The notes beneath the pieces were generated by a model. It searched no databases. It was not told the DNA's origin and worked only from the letters and a program-made list of their open reading frames with translations. Below are positions 53,994-63,861 of a DNA stretch of 64,000 bases, one piece after another. Both the position numbers and the translations under genes were made by a program. The first letter of the stretch is position 1; each line of letters starts with the position of its first letter. Source of the DNA: Acidobacteriaceae bacterium (GTDB lineage: Bacteria; Acidobacteriota; Terriglobia; Terriglobales; Acidobacteriaceae). The stretch is taken from NCBI GenBank assembly GCA_003134435.1, contig PLBE01000062.1:32645-96644 (forward strand), read 5' to 3'.

Positions 53994-56453
53994 ATGAAAT
54001 TCGGGTACTTCGACGATCCGAACCGCGAGTACGTAATCACGCAGCCCGACACCCCCCTGCCCTGGATCAACTACCTCGGCTGCGAAGCTTATTTCGGAAT
54101 CATCTCCAACACTGCCGGGGGCTATTCGTTCTACCGCGATGCGCGCCTGCGCCGCATCACGCGCTACCGCTACAACAACGCTCCCTTCGATGTGGGTGGA
54201 CGCTACATTTATCTTCGGGACGACACCGCTGGCAGCGATACTCTTGGCAAATTCTGGTCGCCGTCCTGGCAGCCCACACAGCACAAACTGGAACAATATT
54301 CCTGCCGGCACGGCATGGGCTACACCACCATCGGCTCAAAGTATATTGGCATCGAGGCCAGCACGCGCTACTTTGTGCCGCTCGGCGAGAACCTCGAAAT
54401 CTGGCAACTGACGGTCAGCAATCATCGGGCGCGCCCCGCCCAGCTTTCCATTTTTTCGAGCATCGAATTCTGCTTGTGGGACGCGCAGGATGATTCGACC
54501 AATTTCCAGCGGAATTTCAGCATCGGTGAAGTTGAAGTGGAAGACGGCGTCATCTACCACAAGACGGAGTACCGCGAGCGCCGCGATCACTTTGCGTTCT
54601 TCGCCTGCTCGGAAAAAATAGCGGGCTACGATACCCAGCGCGAGGCCTTTCTTGGCCCCTATCGGGGCTGGAATAATCCCGCCGTAGTGGAACGGGGGCA
54701 GGCGTCGAATTCCATCGCCCACGGCTGGGCTCCGATCGGCTCACACCAGGTCAAACTTTCGCTCCAGCCGGGGGAATCACGCCAGATTGTTTTTGTTTTG
54801 GGCTATCAGGAGAACCCGCGAGACCGGAAGTTCGATCCGCCCGATTCACAAATCGTCAACAAGAAAGCCGCGCAAGCCACGATAGCCAAGTATCGCGTGC
54901 CGGCGCATGCCGATGCGGCCTTCGAAAAGCTCCGCGCCTACTGGGCTGAATTGCTTGGACTCTGCCAGGTGCAGACGCCGGACGCGCACACCAATCGCAT
55001 GGTGAACATCTGGAACGCGTACCAGTGCATGGCCACCTTCAACATGTCGCGCTCGGCTTCGTTCTACGAATCCGGCATCGGACGCGGACTCGGCTTCCGC
55101 GATTCGAATCAGGATCTGCTGGGATTTGTCCACATGGTACCGGGGCGCGCCCGGGAACGCATTCTTGACCTCGCCGCTACGCAACTTCCTACCGGCGGCG
55201 CTTATCACCAGTACCAACCGCTCACCAAGCGCGGCAACAATGAGGTGGGCAGCGGATTTAATGACGATCCGCACTGGCTGATTGTCGGCGTCGGCGCCTA
55301 CCTCAAGGAGACGGGCGACTGGAGCATCCTCGACCAACCGGTACCCTATGACAATGAACCCGGCTCCGAAACTCCGCTCTACGAACACTTGCAACGCAGT
55401 TTCCGCTACACCATCGACCGTCTGGGTCCGCATGGTCTTCCACTCATTGGCCGCGCCGACTGGAATGACTGTCTGAATCTGAATTGCTTCTCCGATTCGC
55501 CCGGGCAATCTTTCCAGACCACGACAAACAAGGATGGCAAGGTCGCCGAATCCGTGTTCATCGCCGGACTGTTTGTGCTGGCGGGCCGCGAACTGGCGGA
55601 CATCGCCCGGCATCGCGGCCTCGCCGCCGAAGCTGCTTCGCACCTCGCGGAAGTCGCCAAAATGGAATCCACAATCCGCCAGCATGGATGGGATGGCGAG
55701 TGGTTCTTGCGCGCTTACGACGACTTCGGCCGCCCGGTCGGGTCCAAAGAAAACGTGGAGGGCAAGATCTTCATCGAAACGCAAGGCTTCTGCACCCTCG
55801 CCGGCATCGGGCTGGAAGATGGCCTCGCGCTCAAGGCTCTCGATTCGACGCGCCGGCTGCTGGCGACCAAACATGGAATCGTTCTGCAGCAGCCCGCGTA
55901 CTCCAGGTATTACATCGAACTCGGCGAGATCTCCTCGTACCCTCCCGGCTATAAAGAAAACGCCGGCATCTTCTGCCACAACAACCCCTGGGTCATCATC
56001 GGAGAAACCCGGTTGGGTCATGGAGACTCCGCTCACGATTACTACAGCCGGATCAACCCGTCGGTGCGTGAAGAAATCAGCGAGGTGCATCGTTGCGAAC
56101 CCTACGTATACGCCCAGATGATCGCCGGCCGTGACGCTCCCACGCACGGCGAAGCTAAGAATTCATGGCTTACAGGCACGGCCGCGTGGAATTACTACGC
56201 CATCACGCAATGGATTCTCGGCATCCGGACGTCTTACGATGGCTTGATCATCGCCCCCGTCATCCCGAAAAGCTGGCGTGGCTTCATGCTATCGCGCAAA
56301 TTCCGTGGCGTGACTTACGACATCGAAGTGCAGCGCGCCGGAAATGGCAACCAGGTTTCGCTGGAAGTGAATGGCACGTCCGTGCCGGGCAACCTCGTGC
56401 CGATTCCTGCTCCTGGCATTACGACGGTGGCTGTCAAAGCCACGTTGCGTTGA
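53994..56453 (+). CDS. cbp: Cellobiose phosphorylase (GH94)
   Basis: An 819-residue GH94 phosphorylase, the length of characterised cellobiose phosphorylases (about 820). It splits cellobiose with phosphate to glucose-1-phosphate and glucose. From the start the sequence follows the family: [60 protein letters not shown] and [14 protein letters not shown], which holds the catalytic Asp. [15 protein letters not shown] and [15 protein letters not shown] complete the phosphate/substrate site. There is no signal peptide, so it is cytoplasmic and relies on the adjacent transporter. Confidence 0.95.
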   Translation: MKFGYFDDPNREYVITQPDTPLPWINYLGCEAYFGIISNTAGGYSFYRDARLRRITRYRYNNAPFDVGGRYIYLRDDTAGSDTLGKFWSPSWQPTQHKLEQYSCRHGMGYTTIGSKYIGIEASTRYFVPLGENLEIWQLTVSNHRARPAQLSIFSSIEFCLWDAQDDSTNFQRNFSIGEVEVEDGVIYHKTEYRERRDHFAFFACSEKIAGYDTQREAFLGPYRGWNNPAVVERGQASNSIAHGWAPIGSHQVKLSLQPGESRQIVFVLGYQENPRDRKFDPPDSQIVNKKAAQATIAKYRVPAHADAAFEKLRAYWAELLGLCQVQTPDAHTNRMVNIWNAYQCMATFNMSRSASFYESGIGRGLGFRDSNQDLLGFVHMVPGRARERILDLAATQLPTGGAYHQYQPLTKRGNNEVGSGFNDDPHWLIVGVGAYLKETGDWSILDQPVPYDNEPGSETPLYEHLQRSFRYTIDRLGPHGLPLIGRADWNDCLNLNCFSDSPGQSFQTTTNKDGKVAESVFIAGLFVLAGRELADIARHRGLAAEAASHLAEVAKMESTIRQHGWDGEWFLRAYDDFGRPVGSKENVEGKIFIETQGFCTLAGIGLEDGLALKALDSTRRLLATKHGIVLQQPAYSRYYIELGEISSYPPGYKENAGIFCHNNPWVIIGETRLGHGDSAHDYYSRINPSVREEISEVHRCEPYVYAQMIAGRDAPTHGEAKNSWLTGTAAWNYYAITQWILGIRTSYDGLIIAPVIPKSWRGFMLSRKFRGVTYDIEVQRAGNGNQVSLEVNGTSVPGNLVPIPAPGITTVAVKATLR

Positions 56454-56609
56454 GCTGTGCCAGGAGTTGACGGTGGTGCGGCAGATGCGGAAAATAGCCC
56501 GCCAACCTTCCAGATTCCATATTCCAGAGCGCCATTTCTCCCATTCATGGAAGTCGGTACGAGCTAAGTGACGCCTTTGCTGCAGTTGACATTTGGTTCA
56601 CGGATTGCC

Positions 56610-56641
56610 ATTGGTAAGGTGCCAATAGTAGGGACCTACTA
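56610..56641 (+). promoter_or_regulatory. Two dyads before the small ORF at 56641
   Basis: ATTGG-N7-CCAAT (56610-56626) is followed by TAGTAGG-GA-CCTACTA (56626-56641), the latter touching the ATG. A TTGACA hexamer lies at 56586-56591. The arrangement suggests autoregulation or RNA-level control; no regulator is known. Confidence 0.35.
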
Positions 56642-56967
56642 TGCCCCAGGAAATCTCAGTCTCGTATCACGCGATCAAGAGCAAGGTGTACCGGTTGATC
56701 GACGCCCTGGTCGCGGGCGAGAAGTCGGAAGCGGAGATTCAGGAGTCGATCCGACGCTGGTGGAGTTTGATCCATCCGGCCGACCGGCCTGTCGCTCAAA
56801 AATATCTGCTGACGGTCCTTGGGCGATCCGTGTCGGCCTTGGACGCGATCGGAGATGGCCTCACATCTTCCAGCGGTTGCGCACCCTCGCGCGGGCAGTT
56901 TCCATCCGAACGAATCAAGGTAGAGGAACCGCTGGCCAACCAAAACCAGTTCACCTCGCCGGTTTGA
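56641..56967 (+). CDS. Small conserved-looking helical protein
   Basis: A 108-residue protein that I do not recognise as a named family. Residues 5-75 (YHAIKSKVYRLIDALVAGE, IRRWWSLIHPADRPVAQKYLL) look like a compact helical domain with balanced amphipathic composition, unlike the random frames nearby; the tail from 75 is polar and low in structure. It is convergent with the GH130 gene (29 bases between stops), and the upstream region has a TTGACA hexamer and two dyads. No function is proposed. Confidence 0.5.
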   Translation: MPQEISVSYHAIKSKVYRLIDALVAGEKSEAEIQESIRRWWSLIHPADRPVAQKYLLTVLGRSVSALDAIGDGLTSSSGCAPSRGQFPSERIKVEEPLANQNQFTSPV

Positions 56968-56996
56968 AACGGCCAATCGTTTCCCCGTCGTTGTAT

Positions 56997-58256
56997 CTAC
57001 CGCTTGCCGCTCTTTCTGGTCGTTTTCACTAAGTTCTTCCCGGATGTTGGGGCCCGTCCTGGAAGCTTGCCGTAGGTCTTAAGCAGAGCCAGATTCTTCC
57101 GGATCAACGCGTTCCGCTGTTCCACGCAGGCAAAACTACGGAGCGGATCTGCCGGCGTGTTCAGTGTGTAATCGAGCAACTTCTCCACCGTGCTGGTAGC
57201 TACGTTCAGACGCGTGTCGGAGGCTCCATAGTAGATGTACACGCTCCCGTTGTCGGTCGCAATCCAGCCGTTGCTGAAGGTCACGTTCGAAACATCCCCA
57301 ACCCGCTCCCCGCCTTGCGGCGCTAGAAAATATCCGGCCGGCCGGTGCGTGATCCAATAGGGCCTCTCCAGTTCAGCCAGAAACGTGTACAACACATAGC
57401 GCAGGCCAGCCGCAGTGTTACGCACCCCGTGCGCCAGGTGCAGCCAGCCTTTGGCGGTCTTGATGGGGGCCGGACCGAGCCCATTTTTAACCTCGTTGAT
57501 GGTGTGGTAGACGCGGTTATCGATGATTATTTCATTTTCGACGGTCGCCCCTGCCATGGTTGGGGAGAGTCCCCAACCGATTCCTCCGCCTTTTCCGGCT
57601 TGAATGAATTCATCCTGAGGGCGCGTATAGAACGCGTATTTCCCATCGACAAACTCCGGATGCAACACGACATTTCGCTGTTGCGGCGATTTCGTGCGCA
57701 GGTCGGGCAGGCGCTCCCAGTGCTTCAGATCCTTGGTTCGCGCCAGCCCGCATTGCGCCACCGCCGACGATGTGTCCCACGATGGAGCCTTCGGATCCTT
57801 TCGCTCGGTGCAGAACAGGCCGTAAATCCATCCATCCTGGTGCCGCACCACTCGAATGTCGTACACGTTGGTGTCCGGGTCGCCGGTTTCGGGCATCAGG
57901 ATCGGGTAATCCCAGAAGCGAAAGCTGTCGATCCCGTTTGGGCTTTCGGCCACTGCCAGGAATGATTTCCGGTCCACTCCCTCAACTCGCGCCAACACCA
58001 GAAATTTCCCTTCAAACTCCATCGCGCCCGCATTGAAGGTGGCGTTCACGCCCATGCGCTCCATCAGGTGCGGGTTGGTTTCGCGGTCAAAATCATACCT
58101 CCAGAAAAGCGGAGTGTGCTCTGCCGTCAACACCGGATTCACATACCGGTCGTACACACCATTCCCGTTCATCGCCTTCACATTCTTACGCGTGATCAGC
58201 TTCTCGTGCTGCTGAAACAGATCGCGCACCTTCTTCTTATATCCCGATTCGGTCAT
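56997..58256 (-). CDS. 4-O-beta-mannosylglucose phosphorylase (GH130)
   Basis: A 419-residue GH130 subfamily 1-type phosphorylase that converts beta-1,4-mannosylglucose plus phosphate to mannose-1-phosphate and glucose. Matching blocks are NPVLTAEHTPLFWRYDFDRETNPHLMERMGVNATFNAGAM, LVLARVEGVDRKSFLAVAESPNGIDSFRFWD, PDTNVYDIRVVRHQDGWIYGLFCTERKDP and the NAGA region with the proton-relay Asp (GDPDTNVYDIR). GGAGAAG precedes the ATG. It follows the cellobiose 2-epimerase gene by 77 bases, the order expected if the epimerase makes its substrate. A polar Lys-rich tail is extra. Confidence 0.9.
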   Translation of the reverse strand: MTESGYKKKVRDLFQQHEKLITRKNVKAMNGNGVYDRYVNPVLTAEHTPLFWRYDFDRETNPHLMERMGVNATFNAGAMEFEGKFLVLARVEGVDRKSFLAVAESPNGIDSFRFWDYPILMPETGDPDTNVYDIRVVRHQDGWIYGLFCTERKDPKAPSWDTSSAVAQCGLARTKDLKHWERLPDLRTKSPQQRNVVLHPEFVDGKYAFYTRPQDEFIQAGKGGGIGWGLSPTMAGATVENEIIIDNRVYHTINEVKNGLGPAPIKTAKGWLHLAHGVRNTAAGLRYVLYTFLAELERPYWITHRPAGYFLAPQGGERVGDVSNVTFSNGWIATDNGSVYIYYGASDTRLNVATSTVEKLLDYTLNTPADPLRSFACVEQRNALIRKNLALLKTYGKLPGRAPTSGKNLVKTTRKSGKR

Positions 58257-58333
58257 TGGTCTTCTCCGGCGTGATTAACCCGCCGCACTTTGGCCCGCAA
58301 GTAAGCTAAGGAGGTAACGCGGTAAATCCGTCC

Positions 58334-59539
58334 CTACACTCGGCGTTTCCCCGCTGATTTGTCCAGCCGCTCCATCATCTCGAAGCAGGTCCGGCTGTTG
58401 TGGTACGGACACTTCCAAGGATCCACTTTGTACTTGTCGTGGCTCGGCCTGCCGTCGCGCGACACCAGCCAAAACCACTCTCCATGCTGGCGATCGACGA
58501 TATACTTTTCGATAAAGTCCCAACTCTTCTCCGACGCCTTTAAGAAATGCTCTTTCCCGGTGAGTTCGTAGGCGTTGCGGAATCCCACCACCGCTTCGGC
58601 CTGGGGCCACCACTGCTTATCGGTGTCGATGATTTGACGGCCTCTACCCTCGTAGAACAGACCGCCATCCTTGTCCACCGCCTGCTCGTACACGGTCTGC
58701 GCCATGCTCACTGCCGCGCTTCGCACCCGCTCCACAATTCCAGCGTCACCCAATACCTCCGCCGCCTCGCAGATCAACCAGCTCCCCTCGATATCGTGCC
58801 CAAAGGAAAAGCGGTCCGAGTGGTCATGCCACACATCGTCAAAAAACATGCGGAAATGATGCGATTCCGGATCGATGATGTAGTCCAGAAAAATACCCAG
58901 CAGCTCCCGCAACCGCAGGCGCAGTTCTTCGTTCTTCCATACCCGCAGGAGATTCGCATACGCTTCGAGAATGTGCAGGTGGGTGTTCATGGATTTCCTT
59001 TCATCCATGTCCACTTCGCTCAGCCGCTGCTCTCCGGCTAGTTTCCAGTCGCGCTCGTAGGTTTCGAAGTAGCCGCCGTTTTTTCCATCATGACTGGCGT
59101 CTTCAATCATCTGGTGTAGCCCAATGGCTCTTTCCAGCGCTTCCGGTTCTCCGCTCGCCGCTGCGTATTCCGCCAGCGCGTAGACACTGAATGCCTGACC
59201 GTAGATCCGCTTTTTCGTCTCCACCGGACTTCCCAGGTGGTCCACCATCCAGTACACACCGCCAAATTCCGGGTCCCAGAAATGCTCCCTCAGATACTCG
59301 TACGCCCGCCGCGCGCTCCGCTCGTACACCTCGTCCCCATAAACCTTGTAGGCCTTGGCAAATGTCCACAGAATGCGCGCGTTCAGGATCAGTCCCTTGT
59401 GGGCCAACGGATCGATCATCAGGTCATTGGTAATCTGTCCGCGGAATCCTCCATATTCATCGTCCACTGCGTACTTCAGCCAGAAGGGCAGAATGTCGCC
59501 CAGCAATTCCCGCTCCACCCGCCTTCGCAACTCATCCAC
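58334..59539 (-). CDS. ce: Cellobiose 2-epimerase (AGE family)
   Basis: A 401-residue (alpha/alpha)6-barrel epimerase that interconverts cellobiose and beta-glucosylmannose, or mannobiose and mannosylglucose. Signatures: ERKSMNTHLHILEAYANLL, FSFGHDIEGSWLICEAAE and DTDKQWWPQAEAVVGF, which include the catalytic His residues, and VDPWKCPYHNSRTCFEMMER. Start GTG. It precedes the GH130 gene on the same strand. With GH130 it gives the mannobiose to mannosylglucose to mannose-1-phosphate route. A LacI-like palindrome lies 118-137 bases upstream. Confidence 0.9.
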   Translation of the reverse strand: MDELRRRVERELLGDILPFWLKYAVDDEYGGFRGQITNDLMIDPLAHKGLILNARILWTFAKAYKVYGDEVYERSARRAYEYLREHFWDPEFGGVYWMVDHLGSPVETKKRIYGQAFSVYALAEYAAASGEPEALERAIGLHQMIEDASHDGKNGGYFETYERDWKLAGEQRLSEVDMDERKSMNTHLHILEAYANLLRVWKNEELRLRLRELLGIFLDYIIDPESHHFRMFFDDVWHDHSDRFSFGHDIEGSWLICEAAEVLGDAGIVERVRSAAVSMAQTVYEQAVDKDGGLFYEGRGRQIIDTDKQWWPQAEAVVGFRNAYELTGKEHFLKASEKSWDFIEKYIVDRQHGEWFWLVSRDGRPSHDKYKVDPWKCPYHNSRTCFEMMERLDKSAGKRRV

Positions 59540-59656
59540 GACGATTCTCTCTCCGCACCACTCGCGCCCCGGCAGATCGTACCCCTCTTTCTTCCACCAG
59601 CCGGACCCGAGCGCTTCTCTTGCTGAGTCTGGAAGATACCTCCCCCGATGTCAAGG

Positions 59657-59676
59657 CTAGATAAACGATTATTTAC
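59657..59676. promoter_or_regulatory. LacI-type palindrome between the epimerase and lacI genes
   Basis: A 20-base imperfect palindrome, CTAGATAAACGATTATTTAC, centred on CG (59666-59667). Its reverse strand reads AAATAATCGTTTATCTAG and so shares the AATCGTT core and CTAG end with the GH94 site. It is placed to control both divergent genes. Confidence 0.6.
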
Positions 59677-59813
59677 AGGGAAATCTCCTCCACCGGCGAA
59701 CACTTCCCTGGTGCTCCCGGTCCCCGGTTGCGCTAGAATAGCTGGTAGTCTGAGGTGCTCCTTCGAAGAACGGAATCTTCGATTGCTTCGCATCATAGAA
59801 GCCTTGACCCCAA

Positions 59814-60860
59814 ATGAAAAAAGCTCCCAAGGCAGGCCGTGTGCCGAAGGCTCACGCCGTCACTCTTAAGTCTCTCGCTTTGCATCTGAACCTTGCGGCC
59901 GGAACTGTTTCCAGCGTGCTCAACAATTCGCCCGCCTCACGCGGTATCCCCGAACACACCCGCGACCGCATCTTCAAAGCGGCCAGCGAGTTCAACTATC
60001 GCCCTAATTTCCTGGCGCGCTCCCTCCGCGTCCAGCGCACTTTCACCGTGGGCGTGATCGCCGAAGAAATTGGCGACGCCTACGGCGCCACCATCATCAG
60101 CGGTATCGAAACCGTTCTCCGCAAGAACAATTTCCTTTTCCTCACCGTCGTCCACCGTCACGATGACAACCTCATGCGTTCCTACTCTCAGTTATTGCTC
60201 AACCGTGGCGCGGAAGGGATCATTACCATTGACACCTCCATTGACCAGCAGCCCACTCTCCCCAGTGTAGCCATCGCCGGCCATCAGCAAGTCCCCAACG
60301 TCACCAACGTCATCCTCGATCACCACTACGCCGCGCGGCTCGTACTGCAGCACCTGCTCGACCTTGGTCACCGCCACATCGCTTTCTTTCGCGGGCCTGC
60401 TTTCAGCTCCGACTCCATTCCTCGCTGGAACGCCATCCGGGAGGTCGCCGCCCAATTGAATCTCCCCATCCACCCGCAACTCGTCGTTCAACTTGAAAAT
60501 ATTCCGAACACTCCCGATATCGGACGCCTTCCGGCACAAGCACTCCTGGCTACCAAGCTCCCTTTCACCGCTCTGTTCGCCTATAACGACACTTCCGCCG
60601 TCGGCGCCATGATCGTCCTTCAGAAGGCCGGCCTCAATGTTCCCCAGGATGTTTCCGTAGTCGGCTTCGACGACATCGACTTCGCCTCTTTCGCCATCCC
60701 TCCCCTCACAACCGTGCACCAGCCTCTCCTCGAAATGGGCACCGTCGCCGCCCAGACCCTGCTCAACCGCATCGAGAATGCCGCTCATTTTATTCAGGAA
60801 ATCGCCCTCGCCCCTGCACTCATCCTCCGCGAATCCACCGGCCCCGCTCGCCCGCTCTGA
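59814..60860 (+). CDS. LacI-family transcriptional repressor
   Basis: A 348-residue LacI/GalR regulator. The N-terminal HTH ([57 protein letters not shown]) includes the hinge helix; a basic extension of about 14 residues precedes it. The rest is a periplasmic-binding-protein-like ligand domain ([73 protein letters not shown]). The ligand is probably a sugar from this locus, such as cellobiose or mannobiose. Three CpG-centred palindromes nearby are its likely operators. Confidence 0.9.
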   Translation: MKKAPKAGRVPKAHAVTLKSLALHLNLAAGTVSSVLNNSPASRGIPEHTRDRIFKAASEFNYRPNFLARSLRVQRTFTVGVIAEEIGDAYGATIISGIETVLRKNNFLFLTVVHRHDDNLMRSYSQLLLNRGAEGIITIDTSIDQQPTLPSVAIAGHQQVPNVTNVILDHHYAARLVLQHLLDLGHRHIAFFRGPAFSSDSIPRWNAIREVAAQLNLPIHPQLVVQLENIPNTPDIGRLPAQALLATKLPFTALFAYNDTSAVGAMIVLQKAGLNVPQDVSVVGFDDIDFASFAIPPLTTVHQPLLEMGTVAAQTLLNRIENAAHFIQEIALAPALILRESTGPARPL

Positions 60861-61072
60861 CCTCATTCACCCGAATGTCAGGGAAGCGGCCAGCGCTGTC
60901 CTCTCAGCCGAGGCCGCACTTAGGCCACCCTCGCGCTATGATGCCGCTGCCTCGTCAGGCGGGTACTTGTTCAGAAGCTCCTTAGGGGTTTTCTCGGAAG
61001 AGAACAGAAGAAACTCACCGCGACCTGGCCCGGACTGCTAGCCCCGCCGCGTCCGCATCATCTCCCGGCAAG

Positions 61073-61318
61073 CTATGAGGCCACTCGAAATCCGCTTGCC
61101 AGCGGAACGATACGAGCCCCGTGCTCCGTGTCGGGAATCAGCGTGGATTCTGCGGCACACTTCTCGCACAGCCAGAACAGCTCTACTCCGTTCGCAGGCC
61201 CGCGCCCTGTCGCACCCTCACCGGCGCACTGAAACCGCTTTTCGAAGTGGAAGAGTCTGCCAGAATGCAGGAATCGGAACGAAGCCGTACATGACGAATT
61301 GGAACACTTAGCAAGCAT
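61073..61318 (-). CDS. Small Cys-motif protein
   Basis: An 81-residue protein with a C-x4-C pair at its start (MLAKCSNSSCTASFRFLHSGRLFHFE) and a C-x2-C pair (FWLCEKCAAEST) about 50 residues on, which may bind zinc. Small proteins with this layout are, to my knowledge, common in Acidobacteriota genomes. The start is put at 61318 because the family-like text begins MLAKC; an ATG 30 bases upstream (61348) is possible. Function is unknown. Confidence 0.6.
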   Translation of the reverse strand: MLAKCSNSSCTASFRFLHSGRLFHFEKRFQCAGEGATGRGPANGVELFWLCEKCAAESTLIPDTEHGARIVPLASGFRVAS

Positions 61319-61597
61319 TCCCGTAATCCATCGACCTTTTGGTGCCATTGTGATGCGGCGAGTGACTTAGGAAAAGGTTACGGAAGTAACGTCGGTGCTC
61401 CAACTCTTCAACCCGCACACCGCACTCGCTAAGTAACGGAGTCTGACCAACTCGCTTAGCTTGATGCCTGGGCCACCCGAGATAGACGAGTTACCGGGCG
61501 GAAAGAAGTGGCAGCCGCCCTTCGGACCGCCATCCGGGCGTCGTCACTGCGTCTGTTACCGACCTGCCGTGATAGCGTTCATGATCGGGGGGCTGGT

Positions 61598-62392
61598 TTA
61601 AGGCAAGCTTTTCTTCTTGTGTTTCATGGAAAAGAGAAACTGCATGCCCAGGTAGCCGAAGAACTGTGGCTGGCCGCTCGACGGCCCGCGGAAGCTGCGG
61701 CCGGCCATGAACAGTAGGACGAAATTCTCTCCCAGTTTGTAGCGGCCTCCGCCGTCGAAGGTGTTCCAGTGATTGGAACCATTGCTGTTTGCGGTGTTGT
61801 ACAATTCGCCGTCCAGTTCCAGCCTTTGGTTAACGTCGCGTCCCACTACCATTCCGGCCGCCCAGGCTGCGCCGTCTTTGTCGGCAAACCAATAACCGGC
61901 TTCCGGATTGATCACGAACCGCCCCACTCTCTTGGTCAGCTCGATCGGAAGATAAAATCTCGTGCCGTCGGCCACCAGTCCACGCCGCAGCGAGGACGTT
62001 GGATTGTTGAACTCGAGCTGAGGATACGTCGAAATCTGCAGGCCCTTCTCGTCATTTTCGTAAAAACGCCACTTCACCCCTGCCAGCGATTTCCCTAATC
62101 CGCTGCGAGTCGGGCCGCCATCGTTACCATCAACCAAGTATGGCACCTGGTACTTGAGTTGGATACGTGGACCCCATCCGTAGTTGGCATCCAGAATCGG
62201 CGCGTTGTAAATCCGCTCGGTGGGATGGCGCTCGTTGTAGGCGGCGACATTGACTTCCCAGTTGCCGTCGCCGGGAGTGCCGGGGTCGTCGCCAATGTAC
62301 GGCGGCCCTCCCTGCGCCACACACGGCTGCGAGAGCCCCGCCAGCATCATCAGCAACGACAGGGCTAGGAAAACTCGAATTGGAACCACCAT
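61598..62392 (-). CDS. Secreted beta-barrel-like protein, MetA-pathway transporter-like
   Basis: A 264-residue exported protein. Signal peptide: MVVPIRVFLALSLLMMLAGLSQPCVAQ. The rest has alternating strands and ends with a run of aromatic, hydrophobic residues (FFGYLGMQFLFSM), as in small outer-membrane barrels of the phenol-MetA-degradation family; DDPGTPGDGNWEVNVA and NPEAGYWFADKDGAAWAAGMVVGRDV are typical. The exact role is unknown. The open frame continues to 62509, but the signal peptide fits ATG 62392. It lies 101 bases after the dehydrogenase gene on the same strand. Confidence 0.65.
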   Translation of the reverse strand: MVVPIRVFLALSLLMMLAGLSQPCVAQGGPPYIGDDPGTPGDGNWEVNVAAYNERHPTERIYNAPILDANYGWGPRIQLKYQVPYLVDGNDGGPTRSGLGKSLAGVKWRFYENDEKGLQISTYPQLEFNNPTSSLRRGLVADGTRFYLPIELTKRVGRFVINPEAGYWFADKDGAAWAAGMVVGRDVNQRLELDGELYNTANSNGSNHWNTFDGGGRYKLGENFVLLFMAGRSFRGPSSGQPQFFGYLGMQFLFSMKHKKKSLP

Positions 62393-62493
62393 GCCCTCAT
62401 GCAAGAACGATACTAAGTGATTTTGAATCGGCTGAAGTCTTCTCGACCACATCCCGCAGATCAATTTCCTTCCTGGCCATTGATGACAATCAC

Positions 62494-63861
62494 TCACGAC
62501 TGAATCCAAACTGTCTTGATGTTCACAAACTCCCGGATTCCCTGCACCGCCAGTTCGCGCCCGTGCCCCGAGTACTTTACGCCCCCGAAGGGTAGCCGCG
62601 CGTCGGAGGCTACCATCTTGTTTACAAAAACCATCCCCGCATCAAGTTCGTTAATGAAGCGCTCGGCTTCCGCAGGATCGTTCGTCCATGCGCTCGCGCC
62701 CAGTCCAAAGCGGCTGTCGTTAGCGACATCGATGGCTTGATCTACATCCCGCACGCGAAAAATCGACGCCACCGGACCAAACAACTCCTCCTTGTATGCG
62801 GGCGAGTCTTTCGGGATGTCGGCCAGCACCGTGGGCGCGTAAAAGTTGCCCGGGCGGTCGAGAGGGTGGCCCCCGGTCAGCACCCGTGCTCCCGCCGCCA
62901 CCGTCCTGATTACGTCAGAATGAAGAGAAGTAACTGCCTCCGCGTTGGCCAGCGGACCCAATTGCGTGCTCTCCTCGAAGGGATCGCCAATGCGCAACTC
63001 CTCCATGCGCTTGACAAACTTGCGCTCGAACTCGTCGGCAATCTTTTCCGCCACGATAAAGCGCTTGGCCGCAATGCAGGACTGCCCGTTGTTCTGTATC
63101 CGCGCCTCTACCGCACTCGCGACCGCCACCTCCACATCGGCGCTGGGCATTACGATAAAAGGATCGCTGCCGCCCAGCTCCAGCACCACTTTCTTGATGC
63201 GCTTGGCCGCGGAAATTCCAACCTGAATCCCCGCCTGTTCACTGCCCGTTAAAGTCGCCGCCGCCATCCGAGAATCTTGCAGGATGCCATCGACCGGCCC
63301 AGAGCCGATCAGCAGCGTCTGGAATACGCCTTCCGCAAAACCGGCGCGCCGAACAATGTCCTCAATCTTCAGCGCGCACTGAGGAACGTTCGAAGCATGT
63401 TTCAGAAGTCCCACGTTGCCCGCCATCAATGCTGGCGCCACAAAGCGAAATACCTGCCAGAAGGGGAAGTTCCACGGCATGATCGCCAGGATCGGGCCAA
63501 TTGGCAGATACCGGATGAAGCTGCGTTTGGCTCCCGTTTCCACCACCTCGTCGGCTAGAAATTTCTGGGCATTCTCCGCATAATAGCGGCAACCGGTGGC
63601 GCATTTCACCGCCTCGGCTACCGCAGCCTTCAGCGGCTTGCCCATTTCAAGCGTCATCAAATGGGCGCATTCGTCCTTTTCCTTCTCCAGAATCTCGGCC
63701 ACACGCATCATCCTGCTGGCGCGGTCCGCGAACGAAGTCCGCCGATGCGTGCGGAACCCGGAAGCCGCGACCTGCAGCTTCTGCTCAATTTCTGCCCCGG
63801 TAAGAGGCTCAAAGGTCTTTACAACCTCGCCGGTTGCGGGATTAATACTCGCGATCGCCAT
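62494..63861 (-). CDS. NAD(P)-dependent succinate-semialdehyde dehydrogenase-like enzyme
   Basis: An aldehyde dehydrogenase of 455 residues, of the Sad/GabD-like class. MPWNFPFWQVFRFVAPALMAGN is the cofactor-side signature, VVLELGGSDPFIV carries the catalytic Glu and NNGQSCIAAKRF the nucleophilic Cys; GVKYSGHGRELAVQGIREFVNIKTV is the family C-terminus. Succinate semialdehyde (from GABA or polyamine breakdown) is the likely substrate; related aldehydes are possible. It opens the last two-gene group in the window and its upstream region runs to the window end without another gene. Confidence 0.85.
   Translation of the reverse strand: MAIASINPATGEVVKTFEPLTGAEIEQKLQVAASGFRTHRRTSFADRASRMMRVAEILEKEKDECAHLMTLEMGKPLKAAVAEAVKCATGCRYYAENAQKFLADEVVETGAKRSFIRYLPIGPILAIMPWNFPFWQVFRFVAPALMAGNVGLLKHASNVPQCALKIEDIVRRAGFAEGVFQTLLIGSGPVDGILQDSRMAAATLTGSEQAGIQVGISAAKRIKKVVLELGGSDPFIVMPSADVEVAVASAVEARIQNNGQSCIAAKRFIVAEKIADEFERKFVKRMEELRIGDPFEESTQLGPLANAEAVTSLHSDVIRTVAAGARVLTGGHPLDRPGNFYAPTVLADIPKDSPAYKEELFGPVASIFRVRDVDQAIDVANDSRFGLGASAWTNDPAEAERFINELDAGMVFVNKMVASDARLPFGGVKYSGHGRELAVQGIREFVNIKTVWIQS

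Noticed and set aside
54846..56147. 433-codon open frame on the minus strand
   Set aside because: Antisense to cellobiose phosphorylase, which aligns over its whole length with the family.
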